NCBI GenBank assembly: GCA_002391525.1
Contig: DGFE01000254.1
Coordinates: forward strand, 1 to 6,064
Reading direction: 5' to 3'
Length of the DNA: 6,064 nt
From: Competibacteraceae bacterium UBA3908
Lineage (GTDB): Bacteria; Pseudomonadota; Gammaproteobacteria; Competibacterales; Competibacteraceae
Within the stretch, counting starts at the first letter, position 1; each line of letters begins with the position of its first letter. Position numbers and translations under genes: made by a program. Shown here one piece after another: positions 1 through 6,045 of this stretch. The notes under the pieces are model-generated. The model did no database searches. It was not told where the DNA came from and was given only the letters and a program-made list of their open reading frames with translations.

Positions 1-562
1 GGCGCTCGTCGGGCGCCGCGAAGTGCTCCACAATGCCGTCGCTGGCCATGATCAGCGTATCGCCGACGGCGAAGGATGCGGTTTCCACGATCAGGTTCCT
101 GAAGCCTGCGCCGACGATGCCGTAACCGCAGTTGAACCGGCGTTGAGCCTGGCCCAGCAACAGGGCGCGGATGTTGCCCACGCCGCAGAACCGGACGGTG
201 CGGACTGCCGGCTCGATCACCGCGATGCCCATGGCCGCGCCGCGCGTCGCGCGGATATCCAGGTCGCATTGCGCCAGCACCGCCGGCAACTCGGCCAGCG
301 GATGTTCCCGCGCGCTGGTCACCGCCGCCAGGGCGGCCTCTCGCGCGAAGGACCCATGCCCCAGGCCATCCGCCAGACACAGATACAAGCGCCCCTCCCG
401 CTCCCACCAGGCGCACACGTCGCCGCAACAATCGTCGCCCGCCACCGCCCGGGTCGCCGCGCCGACGGCGAACCTGCCGCGACGGGTCGCCGCGCCTTCG
501 GTTGCGACGCTTCGCGGAATGTTTGAATCGCCGGTCCCGTTCAATCGGCTCGTCTCGTTCAA
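1..562 (-). CDS. rsbX: RsbX-like PP2C/SpoIIE-type serine/threonine phosphatase, C-terminus cut by window edge
   Basis: The minus-strand frame reads 187 codons and runs off the left edge. It carries the PP2C landmarks in order: GDD (residues 42-44 from the TTG at 562), DGLGHG (65-70), GVGN (127-130) and ASDG (173-176), whose acidic residues would bind Mn/Mg. Known RsbX proteins are single-domain phosphatases of about 200 residues that remove phosphate from RsbR and RsbS to reset the stressosome, and this fits in size and position. Because ASDG lies near the end of RsbX, probably only a short tail is missing. No ATG precedes the conserved region. I chose TTG at 562 because it overlaps the upstream stop as TTGA. 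TTG at 544 or GTG at 595 are alternatives, and the first ~27 residues look unconserved. The family is secure; the start is not. Confidence 0.88.
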   Translation of the reverse strand, partial: MNETSRLNGTGDSNIPRSVATEGAATRRGRFAVGAATRAVAGDDCCGDVCAWWEREGRLYLCLADGLGHGSFAREAALAAVTSAREHPLAELPAVLAQCDLDIRATRGAAMGIAVIEPAVRTVRFCGVGNIRALLLGQAQRRFNCGYGIVGAGFRNLIVETASFAVGDTLIMASDGIVEHFAAPDER

Positions 563-984
563 CAGGCGATCTTCGCGGTGGCGGCGGCGATCCACTTGCA
601 GGCGCGAATCCAGGTGCCCCGACCCGCTTCGGATCGAATCTCCATCTCGTCCATCAACCGTCGCGCGCCGGGCAGACCACAACCCAGGCTGCCCGCCGTA
701 CTGAAACCGTCGCGCAGGGCCAGCCCGATATCGGCGATGCCCGGCCCGTCGTCGCGCGCGACGACCTCGATGCCCACCGCGCCACGGCGCGCCACGGCGC
801 GCAGACGAACCTCGCCGCCGCCGGCATGGTGATGGATATTGGCCGCCAGTTCGGTCACGGCGGTCGCCAGATGGTAGGCGTCCGTGCGGCTGAAGCCCAG
901 ATTCCGGGCCAATAGCAAGGCGTGGCGCCGCGCCTCGGCGATATGCGCCTCCTCGCTGATCGACACGCGGATAAACTCCGACAT
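559..984 (-). CDS. Second RsbT/RsbW-type HATPase (anti-sigma-factor-like serine kinase)
   Basis: This 141-residue protein is a single GHKL ATPase domain. The N box is TELAAN (Glu45, Asn49), the first glycine box is DDGPGIAD (78-85) and the second is GSLGCGLPGARRLMDE (98-113). All ATP- and Mg-binding motifs look intact, so it should bind ATP and may phosphorylate a STAS protein. It is a clear paralogue of the preceding rsbT, sharing the pattern LALRDGFST/LALRDGYST, but is quite diverged, which suggests a different partner. ATG at 984 gives the usual RsbT length, though its Shine-Dalgarno is poor. TTG at 1017 would overlap the rsbT stop as TTGA and add 11 residues. Candidate roles are a second stressosome kinase or an RsbW-like switch kinase; I cannot choose between them. 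The rsbX-like gene follows directly. Confidence 0.87.
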   Translation of the reverse strand: MSEFIRVSISEEAHIAEARRHALLLARNLGFSRTDAYHLATAVTELAANIHHHAGGGEVRLRAVARRGAVGIEVVARDDGPGIADIGLALRDGFSTAGSLGCGLPGARRLMDEMEIRSEAGRGTWIRACKWIAAATAKIAC

Positions 985-1013
985 CCCGGTAACGCCTGGT
1001 TGAACGGATGGGA

Positions 1014-1454
1014 TCAAGCGGACGACACGCGGGGCCGTGTCATCGCGATCATCAGCCGGGTGTGGCCCGGCCGTGAACTGAGTTCGAATTCATCCATCAA
1101 ACGCCGCACGCCCGGCAACCCCGCCCCCAGCCCGCCGCTGGTGCTGTAGCCGTCGCGCAGAGCCAAGTCGACGTTCGGAATGCCGGGGCCGTGATCCTCG
1201 ACCACCACTCGAATGCACAGCCGGCTCTCGTCGGAAGCGTCGATGATCGTACAGTGTCCTTCCCCGGCGTATTGCAGCACGTTGCGGGTCAGTTCCGAAA
1301 CTTCCGAAACCGATGTGGCCAGTCGCGTCTGGTCGGCGCTGCCGAGCCTGAGCCGGGCGGCCAGCTCGCGGGCGCTGCCGCGCGCCCGCAGGATGTCGGT
1401 GGCATCGCGAATGGGAACGACGATGGAGGGAACGCCCGCGGGCGAATCGGTCAT
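1014..1454 (-). CDS. rsbT: RsbT-like switch serine/threonine kinase
   Basis: This 146-residue GHKL ATPase has the N box SELTRN (Glu54, Asn58), first glycine box EDHGPGIP (86-93) and second glycine box GGLGAGLPGVRRLMDE (107-122), which is the typical RsbT pattern. In the characterised stressosome, RsbT is held by RsbR and RsbS, phosphorylates their STAS domains on stress, and leaves to activate an output protein. The start is the ATG at 1454, which overlaps the rsbS stop as ATGA, indicating translational coupling. A longer upstream reading in the same frame begins at 1610, inside rsbS, and has no conserved sequence, so I rejected it. The gene order rsbR-rsbS-rsbT is the canonical RST module. 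No RsbU-like target is visible in the window. Confidence 0.93.
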   Translation of the reverse strand: MTDSPAGVPSIVVPIRDATDILRARGSARELAARLRLGSADQTRLATSVSEVSELTRNVLQYAGEGHCTIIDASDESRLCIRVVVEDHGPGIPNVDLALRDGYSTSGGLGAGLPGVRRLMDEFELSSRPGHTRLMIAMTRPRVSSA

Positions 1455-1843
1455 GACGACCCGCTCGCCGCCAGCGCATTGTCGCCTCGTTGCGCGATTT
1501 TCCGTTGCAGTCGGGCCAGGCCATCGTCCAGATTGAACGTGGTTTCCACCCCGATCAACTCGCGCCCCATTTCGACCAGGGTCAGGGCGACGGCGGGGCG
1601 CATCCCGCAAACCACCACCTCGGCGCCCAGCAGTCGGGCCATGCTGGCGGTATCGTTGATGGTGCGCGCCATGAAGGAGTCCACCACCTCCAGCGCGGTG
1701 ATGTCGATGGCCAGTCCGCGCCCTTCGGTTTCGGCGATGACGGACAGCACATCGGCCTGAAATTGCATCACCTCGGTATCGGTCAAATCCACCTGGATCG
1801 AAGTGAGCAAGATAGCGCCCAGGCGCAGGACCGGGATTTTCAT
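1451..1843 (-). CDS. rsbS: RsbS-like single-domain STAS stressosome scaffold protein
   Basis: This 130-residue protein is a lone STAS domain. The motif DITALEVVDSFMART (residues 47-61) matches the RsbS signature, and Ser56 occupies the position of the serine that RsbT phosphorylates (Ser59 in Bacillus subtilis RsbS). A second conserved segment, CGMRPAVALTLVEMG (79-93), is also typical. RsbS co-assembles with RsbR in the stressosome core and sequesters RsbT until phosphorylated. The start ATG at 1843 overlaps the rsbR stop as ATGA, with a G-rich stretch (1850-1858) upstream in place of a standard Shine-Dalgarno. The C-terminal ~15 residues (NALAASGSS end) look like a loose tail. Identification is firm because the phospho-site, length and neighbours all agree. 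Confidence 0.94.
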   Translation of the reverse strand: MKIPVLRLGAILLTSIQVDLTDTEVMQFQADVLSVIAETEGRGLAIDITALEVVDSFMARTINDTASMARLLGAEVVVCGMRPAVALTLVEMGRELIGVETTFNLDDGLARLQRKIAQRGDNALAASGSS

Positions 1844-2722
1844 GGCGCGCCCCCCGCCACGACGATGCGTCTGCCGAGCAGGAACAGGCCCTCGGCGACG
1901 CCGGCGCGCAGGGTGGCGCGGGTCGTCACCTCGGAGAAATCCACGCCGAGCTTGACCAGGGTTTGTGCGCCATCCGGGCTGATGCCGGTCATCACCACCC
2001 GCGCCCCCAGCATCTGCGCCGCGGCGACGGTTTTCATCAGATGGCCGGCGACGCTGGTGTCCAGCACCGGCACGCCGGTCAGGTCGAGAATGGCGACCGC
2101 GGCTTCATGCCGGGCGATGGCCTCCAGCAGGCGTTCGGTGATCTGCCGGGCGCGCAGGGTGTCGATCACGCCGATCAACGGCACCATCACCATCCGGTCC
2201 CACAGGAGCACCACCGGCGTGGACAGTTCGAGCAGGGACAGGCTTTGCTGGGCGATGACGCGCTCGCGGGTCTCGACATAGGCTTCGTAGACCAGCAGGG
2301 TCAAGCGGTCGATGACGTTCACGACGGTGGCCAGCAGCTTGCCGAGAGCGGTCGGGTGTACCGCCGCGTTGTCCCCCCCCCCCCAACAGGTGGCGCAATA
2401 GGATGCGCTTGAGGGACATCAGATACAACGCGGTATCGGTCGGCGCGAAGCCCTGCTTGGCGCGCTGCGCCGTGGCTTCGCGCAACAGGGCCGCAAGCTT
2501 GCTGTCGGGCGCCGGTTCCCAGGTATCAGCGGGGTGTTCGGCGAACAGCTTGCGGAGCTCCTCCATCAATTGCCGCGATTGCGACCGCAGCACATCCTCT
2601 TCGACCAGTTTCGGATACTTCTTGCGCCAGTCGGGCAGGACGTCGTTCATCCAGGCGGTCAGCAACACCTCCCGCTGGCTTTCCAGCAAGCGCGACACAC
2701 TCAAATCGACGGGCTCGGCCAT
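1840..2722 (-). CDS. rsbR: RsbR-like stressosome sensor (RsbRD-type N-terminal domain plus STAS), frameshifted at a G12 run
   Basis: Two frames together encode one RsbR. The first, from ATG at 2722, gives residues 1-113, resembling the helical RsbRD_N input domain (LTAWMNDVLPDW; AKQGFAPTDTALYLMSLKR). The second ends at 1840 and gives the linker helix (ALGKLLATVVNVIDRL; VYEAYVETRERVI) and a STAS domain with DLTGVPVLDTSVAGHL and GISPDGAQTLVKLG. Thr222 and Thr254 of the joined protein lie where RsbT phosphorylates RsbR. The frames meet at 12 coding-strand Gs (2373-2384); 11 or 8 would join them, and 11 gives a normal 293-residue protein. As written, translation yields 113 correct residues then a wrong-frame tail to 205, without STAS. 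A sequencing error or real phase variation are both possible. A likely Shine-Dalgarno, GGTGA, lies at 2729-2733. The signal sensed is unknown. Confidence 0.9.
2373..2384. repeat. 12-base C/G homopolymer within rsbR
   Basis: Twelve consecutive C on the plus strand (G on the coding strand) lie at the junction between the RsbR input domain and the linker helix. The run encodes a short glycine stretch. Its length is one base off the nearest value that keeps rsbR open. Long G/C runs inside genes are classic sites of slipped-strand mispairing, and also of assembly or base-calling error. Confidence 0.97.
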
Positions 2723-2749
2723 GATTCGTCACCAGTATTGACTCGCTGT
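2723..2749 (-). other. Short spacer between receptor gene and rsbR
   Basis: This 27-base gap is the clearest non-coding break in the window and separates the chemosensory module from the stressosome module. It holds a plausible ribosome binding site, GGTGA at 2729-2733, six bases before the rsbR ATG. I see no terminator hairpin and no convincing -35/-10 promoter in or just before it, so read-through from the che genes is the simplest view. An internal promoter within the 3' end of the receptor gene cannot be excluded by eye. Confidence 0.6.
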
Positions 2750-3859
2750 CTAGAATAGCTCAATTTTGGGAGCGGCGTCCGCGTCATCCGCCTGATCCGG
2801 ACTGCCGTGCCGGCTTTCTTCTTCGAGATAACCGCTCAACACCTGCTCCAACTCGCTCTGGAATTGCGCGGACGACGGAGCGGCCGGGTCGTCCAGCGCC
2901 GCCCGCAGTACCGCGCGGAAATGTTCCTGAGCGGCGAGAATGCGCTCCAGCCGCTGCCGCACCACATCCTGATACTGAATGTTGCCGAGCGTGTCCACGA
3001 TGGCGTTGGCCATGCTGATGTTGTACTCCTTCACCACCGACAGCAGGGTCTTGTAATACTGCTTCATGTCCTCGTGGCTGTCCTGCAGGGTGCGCACCGA
3101 TTCGCCGACATGAGCGGCTTCCTGCAAATCCTGACTGAAATCGCGATGCATCCGGTCGTCCAGATAGGTGTGGACGGCCCCATGAATGGTTTTGGCCGCC
3201 TGGGCGATGCTCTCGGCCGCGTCGGCGGACTGGGCCGCCAGCCGGCGCACCTCGGCCGCCACCACGGCGAAACCGCGGCCGTGCTCGCCCGCGTGGGCGG
3301 CCTGGATGGCGGCGTTGATGGCGACCATGTTGGTTTGCCGGCTGATGGTCTTGATGGCCTCCGCCATGTCCCCCAGCCGCATGATCTCGTTGATCCGCTC
3401 CACCAGATTGAAAGCGCCCTGGCGTTCGGCCTCGATCTTCACCGGCAATTGCCGCATGAACTGGCCGATCCGCTCGATCAGCGCCGTGCTCTGCTGGATC
3501 TGGGTCTGCATGTCCAGCGTGTCCCGGTCGGCTTTGGTCAGATAGTCGATCAGCCGGGTGGCGGTTTGGTCCAGGCCCTTGACACGGCTGATGATGTCGA
3601 ACGCCGACCGCTCGGTTTCCTGAACGACCTGGCGAAGCGGCTCATCGAAAGCCTCGCTGATCTTGCAGGAATAGTCCAGGATGACGCGGCAGTCCGCGCC
3701 GCCGTCCGGCTGGATCTCCCGTCGCACGGACGTCCCGCCGCGTCGGGTTTCCGGCAGCAGCCGCGCCAGCGACCGGCCGATCCGCGAAAACCGCTGGATC
3801 AGCCAGGTTTTCGGCTCTTCCCACACCCCCCTGGCGACCGCCGCCCACTCGTCGCGCAT
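2750..3859 (-). CDS. Soluble methyl-accepting chemotaxis-type receptor (cytoplasmic MCP)
   Basis: This 369-residue, largely helical protein has no transmembrane segment, HAMP or periplasmic domain. Residues 171-211 match the MCP signalling hairpin (QTNMVAINAAIQAAHAGE, then GRGFAVVAAEVRRLA), the part that binds CheA and CheW. Residues 1-60 are basic, with no recognised sensory domain; the middle ~65-165 is probably coiled coil. After the hairpin, residues 293-305 (NIQYQDVVRQRLE) carry a D-x-x-x-Q arrangement reminiscent of CheZ. The acidic tail ends KIELF with no CheR/CheB-binding pentapeptide. Three usually conserved tip positions differ (Arg174, Gln186, His189). The start ATG at 3859 follows the cheY stop by 3 bases and has GGAG at 3868-3871. 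By context it resembles the soluble IcpA-type receptors of some che operons. Its signal is unknown and may come from the cytoplasm. Confidence 0.88.
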   Translation of the reverse strand: MRDEWAAVARGVWEEPKTWLIQRFSRIGRSLARLLPETRRGGTSVRREIQPDGGADCRVILDYSCKISEAFDEPLRQVVQETERSAFDIISRVKGLDQTATRLIDYLTKADRDTLDMQTQIQQSTALIERIGQFMRQLPVKIEAERQGAFNLVERINEIMRLGDMAEAIKTISRQTNMVAINAAIQAAHAGEHGRGFAVVAAEVRRLAAQSADAAESIAQAAKTIHGAVHTYLDDRMHRDFSQDLQEAAHVGESVRTLQDSHEDMKQYYKTLLSVVKEYNISMANAIVDTLGNIQYQDVVRQRLERILAAQEHFRAVLRAALDDPAAPSSAQFQSELEQVLSGYLEEESRHGSPDQADDADAAPKIELF

Positions 3860-3862
3860 CGC

Positions 3863-4234
3863 TCAGGCTCCGGGCAACACCTGCTTGATGACGCCCAGCA
3901 AATCCTTCCCCGCCACCGGCTTCACCAGCCAGCCCGTCGCGCCCGCCGCCTTGCCTTCCTGTCGCTTGGCCTGTTGCGATTCGGTGGTCAGCATCAGAAT
4001 CGGCGTGAACCGGAACGCCGGCAGTTTGCGGGTCTCGCGGATCAACTCGATGCCGGTCAGGCCCGGCATGTTCAGGTCGGTGATGACCAGATCGGGCTTG
4101 ACGCCAGTCTTGAACTGGTTCAGGGCGTCCGCGCCGTTCGCGGCGGTCTCGACCTGGAAACCCGCCTTTTGCAGCAGTTCGTTCAAGCTCATCAGCATGG
4201 TGGTGGAATCGTCCACCAGAAAAATGGTTTTCAT
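3863..4234 (-). CDS. cheY: CheY-like single-domain response regulator
   Basis: This 123-residue receiver domain has no output domain. The acidic pocket Asp8-Asp9, phospho-acceptor Asp53 (ITDLNMPG), Thr83 in LTT and Lys105 in WLVKP are all present at the spacing found in Escherichia coli CheY (57/87/109). It should accept phosphate from the CheA encoded just upstream. Trp102 sits where E. coli has Tyr106, but the GATGW-V-KP pattern is usual for this CheY branch. The ATG at 4234 overlaps the STAS gene stop as ATGA and has a strong Shine-Dalgarno, AGGGGA at 4241-4246. Whether it acts on the flagellar switch or on another target, such as the neighbouring stressosome, cannot be told from sequence. 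Confidence 0.95.
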   Translation of the reverse strand: MKTIFLVDDSTTMLMSLNELLQKAGFQVETAANGADALNQFKTGVKPDLVITDLNMPGLTGIELIRETRKLPAFRFTPILMLTTESQQAKRQEGKAAGATGWLVKPVAGKDLLGVIKQVLPGA

Positions 4235-4548
4235 GTGGGATCCCCTTTTGCCAGATCGCCGTTGTTCGATTCGGTGTTCGATTCGGTTTCCGCGGGTCGC
4301 GATGGCCGTCGCGCGCGGCGCAGGGCCGGCATCAGCCAGCGCGCCAGCTCCGGATTTTCAGGCGGCAGCGTGACGGTGACCCCGGCGGCCAGCAACACCT
4401 GCAAAACCGCGGTATGGAGATGCGTGCAATCCTTGAGACTCACTTTCCCCCTGGGCTGGCCTTGCAGCCATTGCAACAGCGGTTCCGCTTCCTCGACCGT
4501 GCAGAGCTCCTTGCAGCACGCCACGTTGCGCATGAAGTGAATCGGCAT
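4231..4548 (-). CDS. Small STAS-like protein of the che operon, CheS-like
   Basis: This 105-residue protein has a short STAS-type core: KVSLKDCTHLHTAVLQVLLAAG (split here as KVSLKDCTHLHT then AVLQVLLAAG, residues 35-56) follows the beta-strand/loop/helix pattern of anti-sigma-factor antagonists, with Thr46 at the usual phospho-serine position. It is abbreviated relative to RsbS. The tail from ~77 is basic then polar (RRARRPSRP, TESNTESNN) and probably disordered. Position between cheA and cheY recalls CheS of Sinorhizobium meliloti, a protein of about 100 residues that binds CheA and speeds CheY1 dephosphorylation. Equivalence is inferred from context and fold pattern, not shown. The ATG at 4548 shares one base with the cheA stop (TGATG) and has GGAG at 4557-4560. 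A longer reading to the contig end in the same frame is an artefact antiparallel in codon use to cheA. Confidence 0.78.
   Translation of the reverse strand: MPIHFMRNVACCKELCTVEEAEPLLQWLQGQPRGKVSLKDCTHLHTAVLQVLLAAGVTVTLPPENPELARWLMPALRRARRPSRPAETESNTESNNGDLAKGDPT
4264..4287. repeat. 12-base perfect tandem duplication in the tail of the STAS-like gene
   Basis: The unit GTTCGATTCGGT occurs twice in direct succession. It is a multiple of three, keeps the frame, and encodes NTES-type residues twice (TESNTESN) in the polar C-terminal tail. A recent in-frame duplication in an unconstrained region is the likely explanation. Confidence 0.95.
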
Positions 4549-6045
4549 CACAGCATCTCCTTGAGATTGATCACCAGCATCACCGAACCATCGCCCAGCA
4601 GGGCGGTGCCGGCGTATTGCCGCAGACTGGCGAGCAGGCCGTCCATCGGCTTGAGAATGACCTCCATCCCCTCGCGGAAATCGTCCACCACCACGCCGAT
4701 GTTCTCGCCCCGAATCCGCACCACCAGCACCGCCAGCGTCCCGCCGGCAGTCTCCGGTCCGGCCAAATCCAGCAGCTGCCGCAGGCGCACCAGCGGCACC
4801 AGTCGGTCGCGCAGCATGAAGGCTTCCCGGTGCTTGATGGTATGGATGGCCGCCGGCGCCAGCCGGACGGTCTCGACCACCATGTCCATCGGCACGCCGA
4901 CCAGCTTGCCGTCCAGTTCCACCGCCATCACGTGCGTGACCGCCATGGACAGCGGCAGGGTCAGCCGCAGTTCCGTGCCGATCCCCCGCTGGCTTCGCAC
5001 CTGCACGGTCCCGCCGACCCGCTCCACCGAAGTGCGCACCACGTCCATGCCGACCCCGCGCCCCGAAATGTCCGAAACCTGTTCCGCCGTGGACAGGCCT
5101 GGCGCGAAAATCAACTGCGCGGCCTCGTATTCGCTGAGGGCCTCCGCCTGTTCGGCGCTCAGCAAACCGCGCTGGACCGCCTTGTCCCGGACCGCCGCCG
5201 CGTCGATGCCCCGGCCATCGTCCACGATCTCGATGGCGACGCTGTCGTTGTCCCGGTACGCCTTCACCCGAATCGCGCCCGCGTCCGGCTTGCCCCGCGC
5301 CAGCCGTTCCTCCGGCGGCTCGATGCCGTGGTCGATGCTGTTGCGCAGGATGTGAATCAGCGGATCGGCCAGGGTCTCGATGATGTTCTTGTCGGCCTCG
5401 GTGTCCTCGCCCTCGATAGCCAGCTCGATCTTTTTGTCCAGCTTCTTCGACAAATCCCGCACCAGCCGGGGAAAACGCTGGAACACCTGTCCGACCGGCA
5501 TCATGCGCACCTGCATGATGCTGCCCTGCAACTCCTGGGCGATCCGGTTGATGACGCCGTACTGCTCCTTGATCTCGCGGGCCAGTTCGCGCATCCCGTA
5601 GACCCGCTCGGCCCGCTGGGCCAGATAAGGCAGGCTGTTCTTGGCCACCACCAGCTCGCCGATCAAATCCATCAACCGGTCGATCTTTTGCTGATCGACC
5701 TTCAAGGTCTTGATCGTCGTCTTCTCGCCCGCCGCGGCTTCCTCCGCCCTGCCCGCCTTCTGGATCGACGCTTCTTTCGCCGGCGGCGCGGCTTCCTCGC
5801 CCGCCAGCCGGGCTAGCAGTCCGCGCAACGCATCGGCGGCCCGCGTTTCCCGCGCCGTCTCCCGCGCCTCCTCGAGCTCCTCCAGCAGATCGTCGCGACC
5901 CGCGTAACGCAGACTGTTGCCGAGACTGGCGCAGATCGAACCGATGCGCCCCAGCCAGAGGTCCGGCTCGACCGGCAATTCCAGGATGCGCGCCTGCTCG
6001 GCGACGACCCGCTGGAACGCCGCCTGCTCCTCGGCAGTCAGGGTT
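4548..6045 (-). CDS. cheA: CheA chemotaxis histidine kinase, 5' end missing
   Basis: About 498 genomic codons remain. Counting residues from the spurious adapter ATG: dimerisation domain P3 near 117-175 (KVDQQKIDRLMDLIGELVVAKN region), ATPase domain P4 near 185-370 with N box HILRNSIDHGIE (237-248), glycine boxes DDGRGID (281-287) and GRGVGMDVV (334-342) and FAPGLST (319-325), then the CheW-like P5 domain to the end (~375-504). P5 would dock receptors and CheW. The P1 domain with the phospho-histidine is absent because the contig stops in the adapter at 6046. The first ~85 genomic residues are helical, match no domain I recognise, and are followed by an Ala/Glu/Lys linker; they could be the end of P1 or a P2-like segment. 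The apparent start MCIRDR is adapter translation, not a real N-terminus. The kinase core is complete and should phosphorylate the downstream CheY. Confidence 0.95.

Noticed and set aside
23..526. Plus-strand open frame of 167 residues at the left edge
   Set aside because: The opposite strand encodes a clear PP2C phosphatase with ordered motifs, and the plus-strand product shows no domain.
781..800. Two adjacent copies of GCCACGGCGC
   Set aside because: The repeat lies inside the conserved HATPase gene, is short and of low complexity in a GC-rich region, and fits the encoded AVARRGAVG residues without needing a special explanation.
1014..1610. Longer rsbT with an upstream start at 1610
   Set aside because: The extra 52 residues overlap rsbS entirely and are Arg/Gly-rich without conservation, while the ATG at 1454 gives a standard RsbT length and an ATGA junction.
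2723..2749. Internal promoter or terminator between the two modules
   Set aside because: I found no inverted repeat with a T-run and no convincing -35/-10 pair. The gap is only 27 bases, so I did not call a transcription boundary.
3866..4000. Trp at the Tyr106-equivalent position of CheY as an activating change
   Set aside because: In E. coli a Trp here is a hyperactive variant, but GATGW-V-KP is a common native pattern in this proteobacterial CheY branch, so it is not notable by itself.
2807..4540. 577-residue open frame on the plus strand
   Set aside because: It lies antisense to the receptor, cheY and STAS genes, is rich in His, Gln, Arg and Leu with no recognisable domain, and is the usual GC-rich shadow of well-supported genes.
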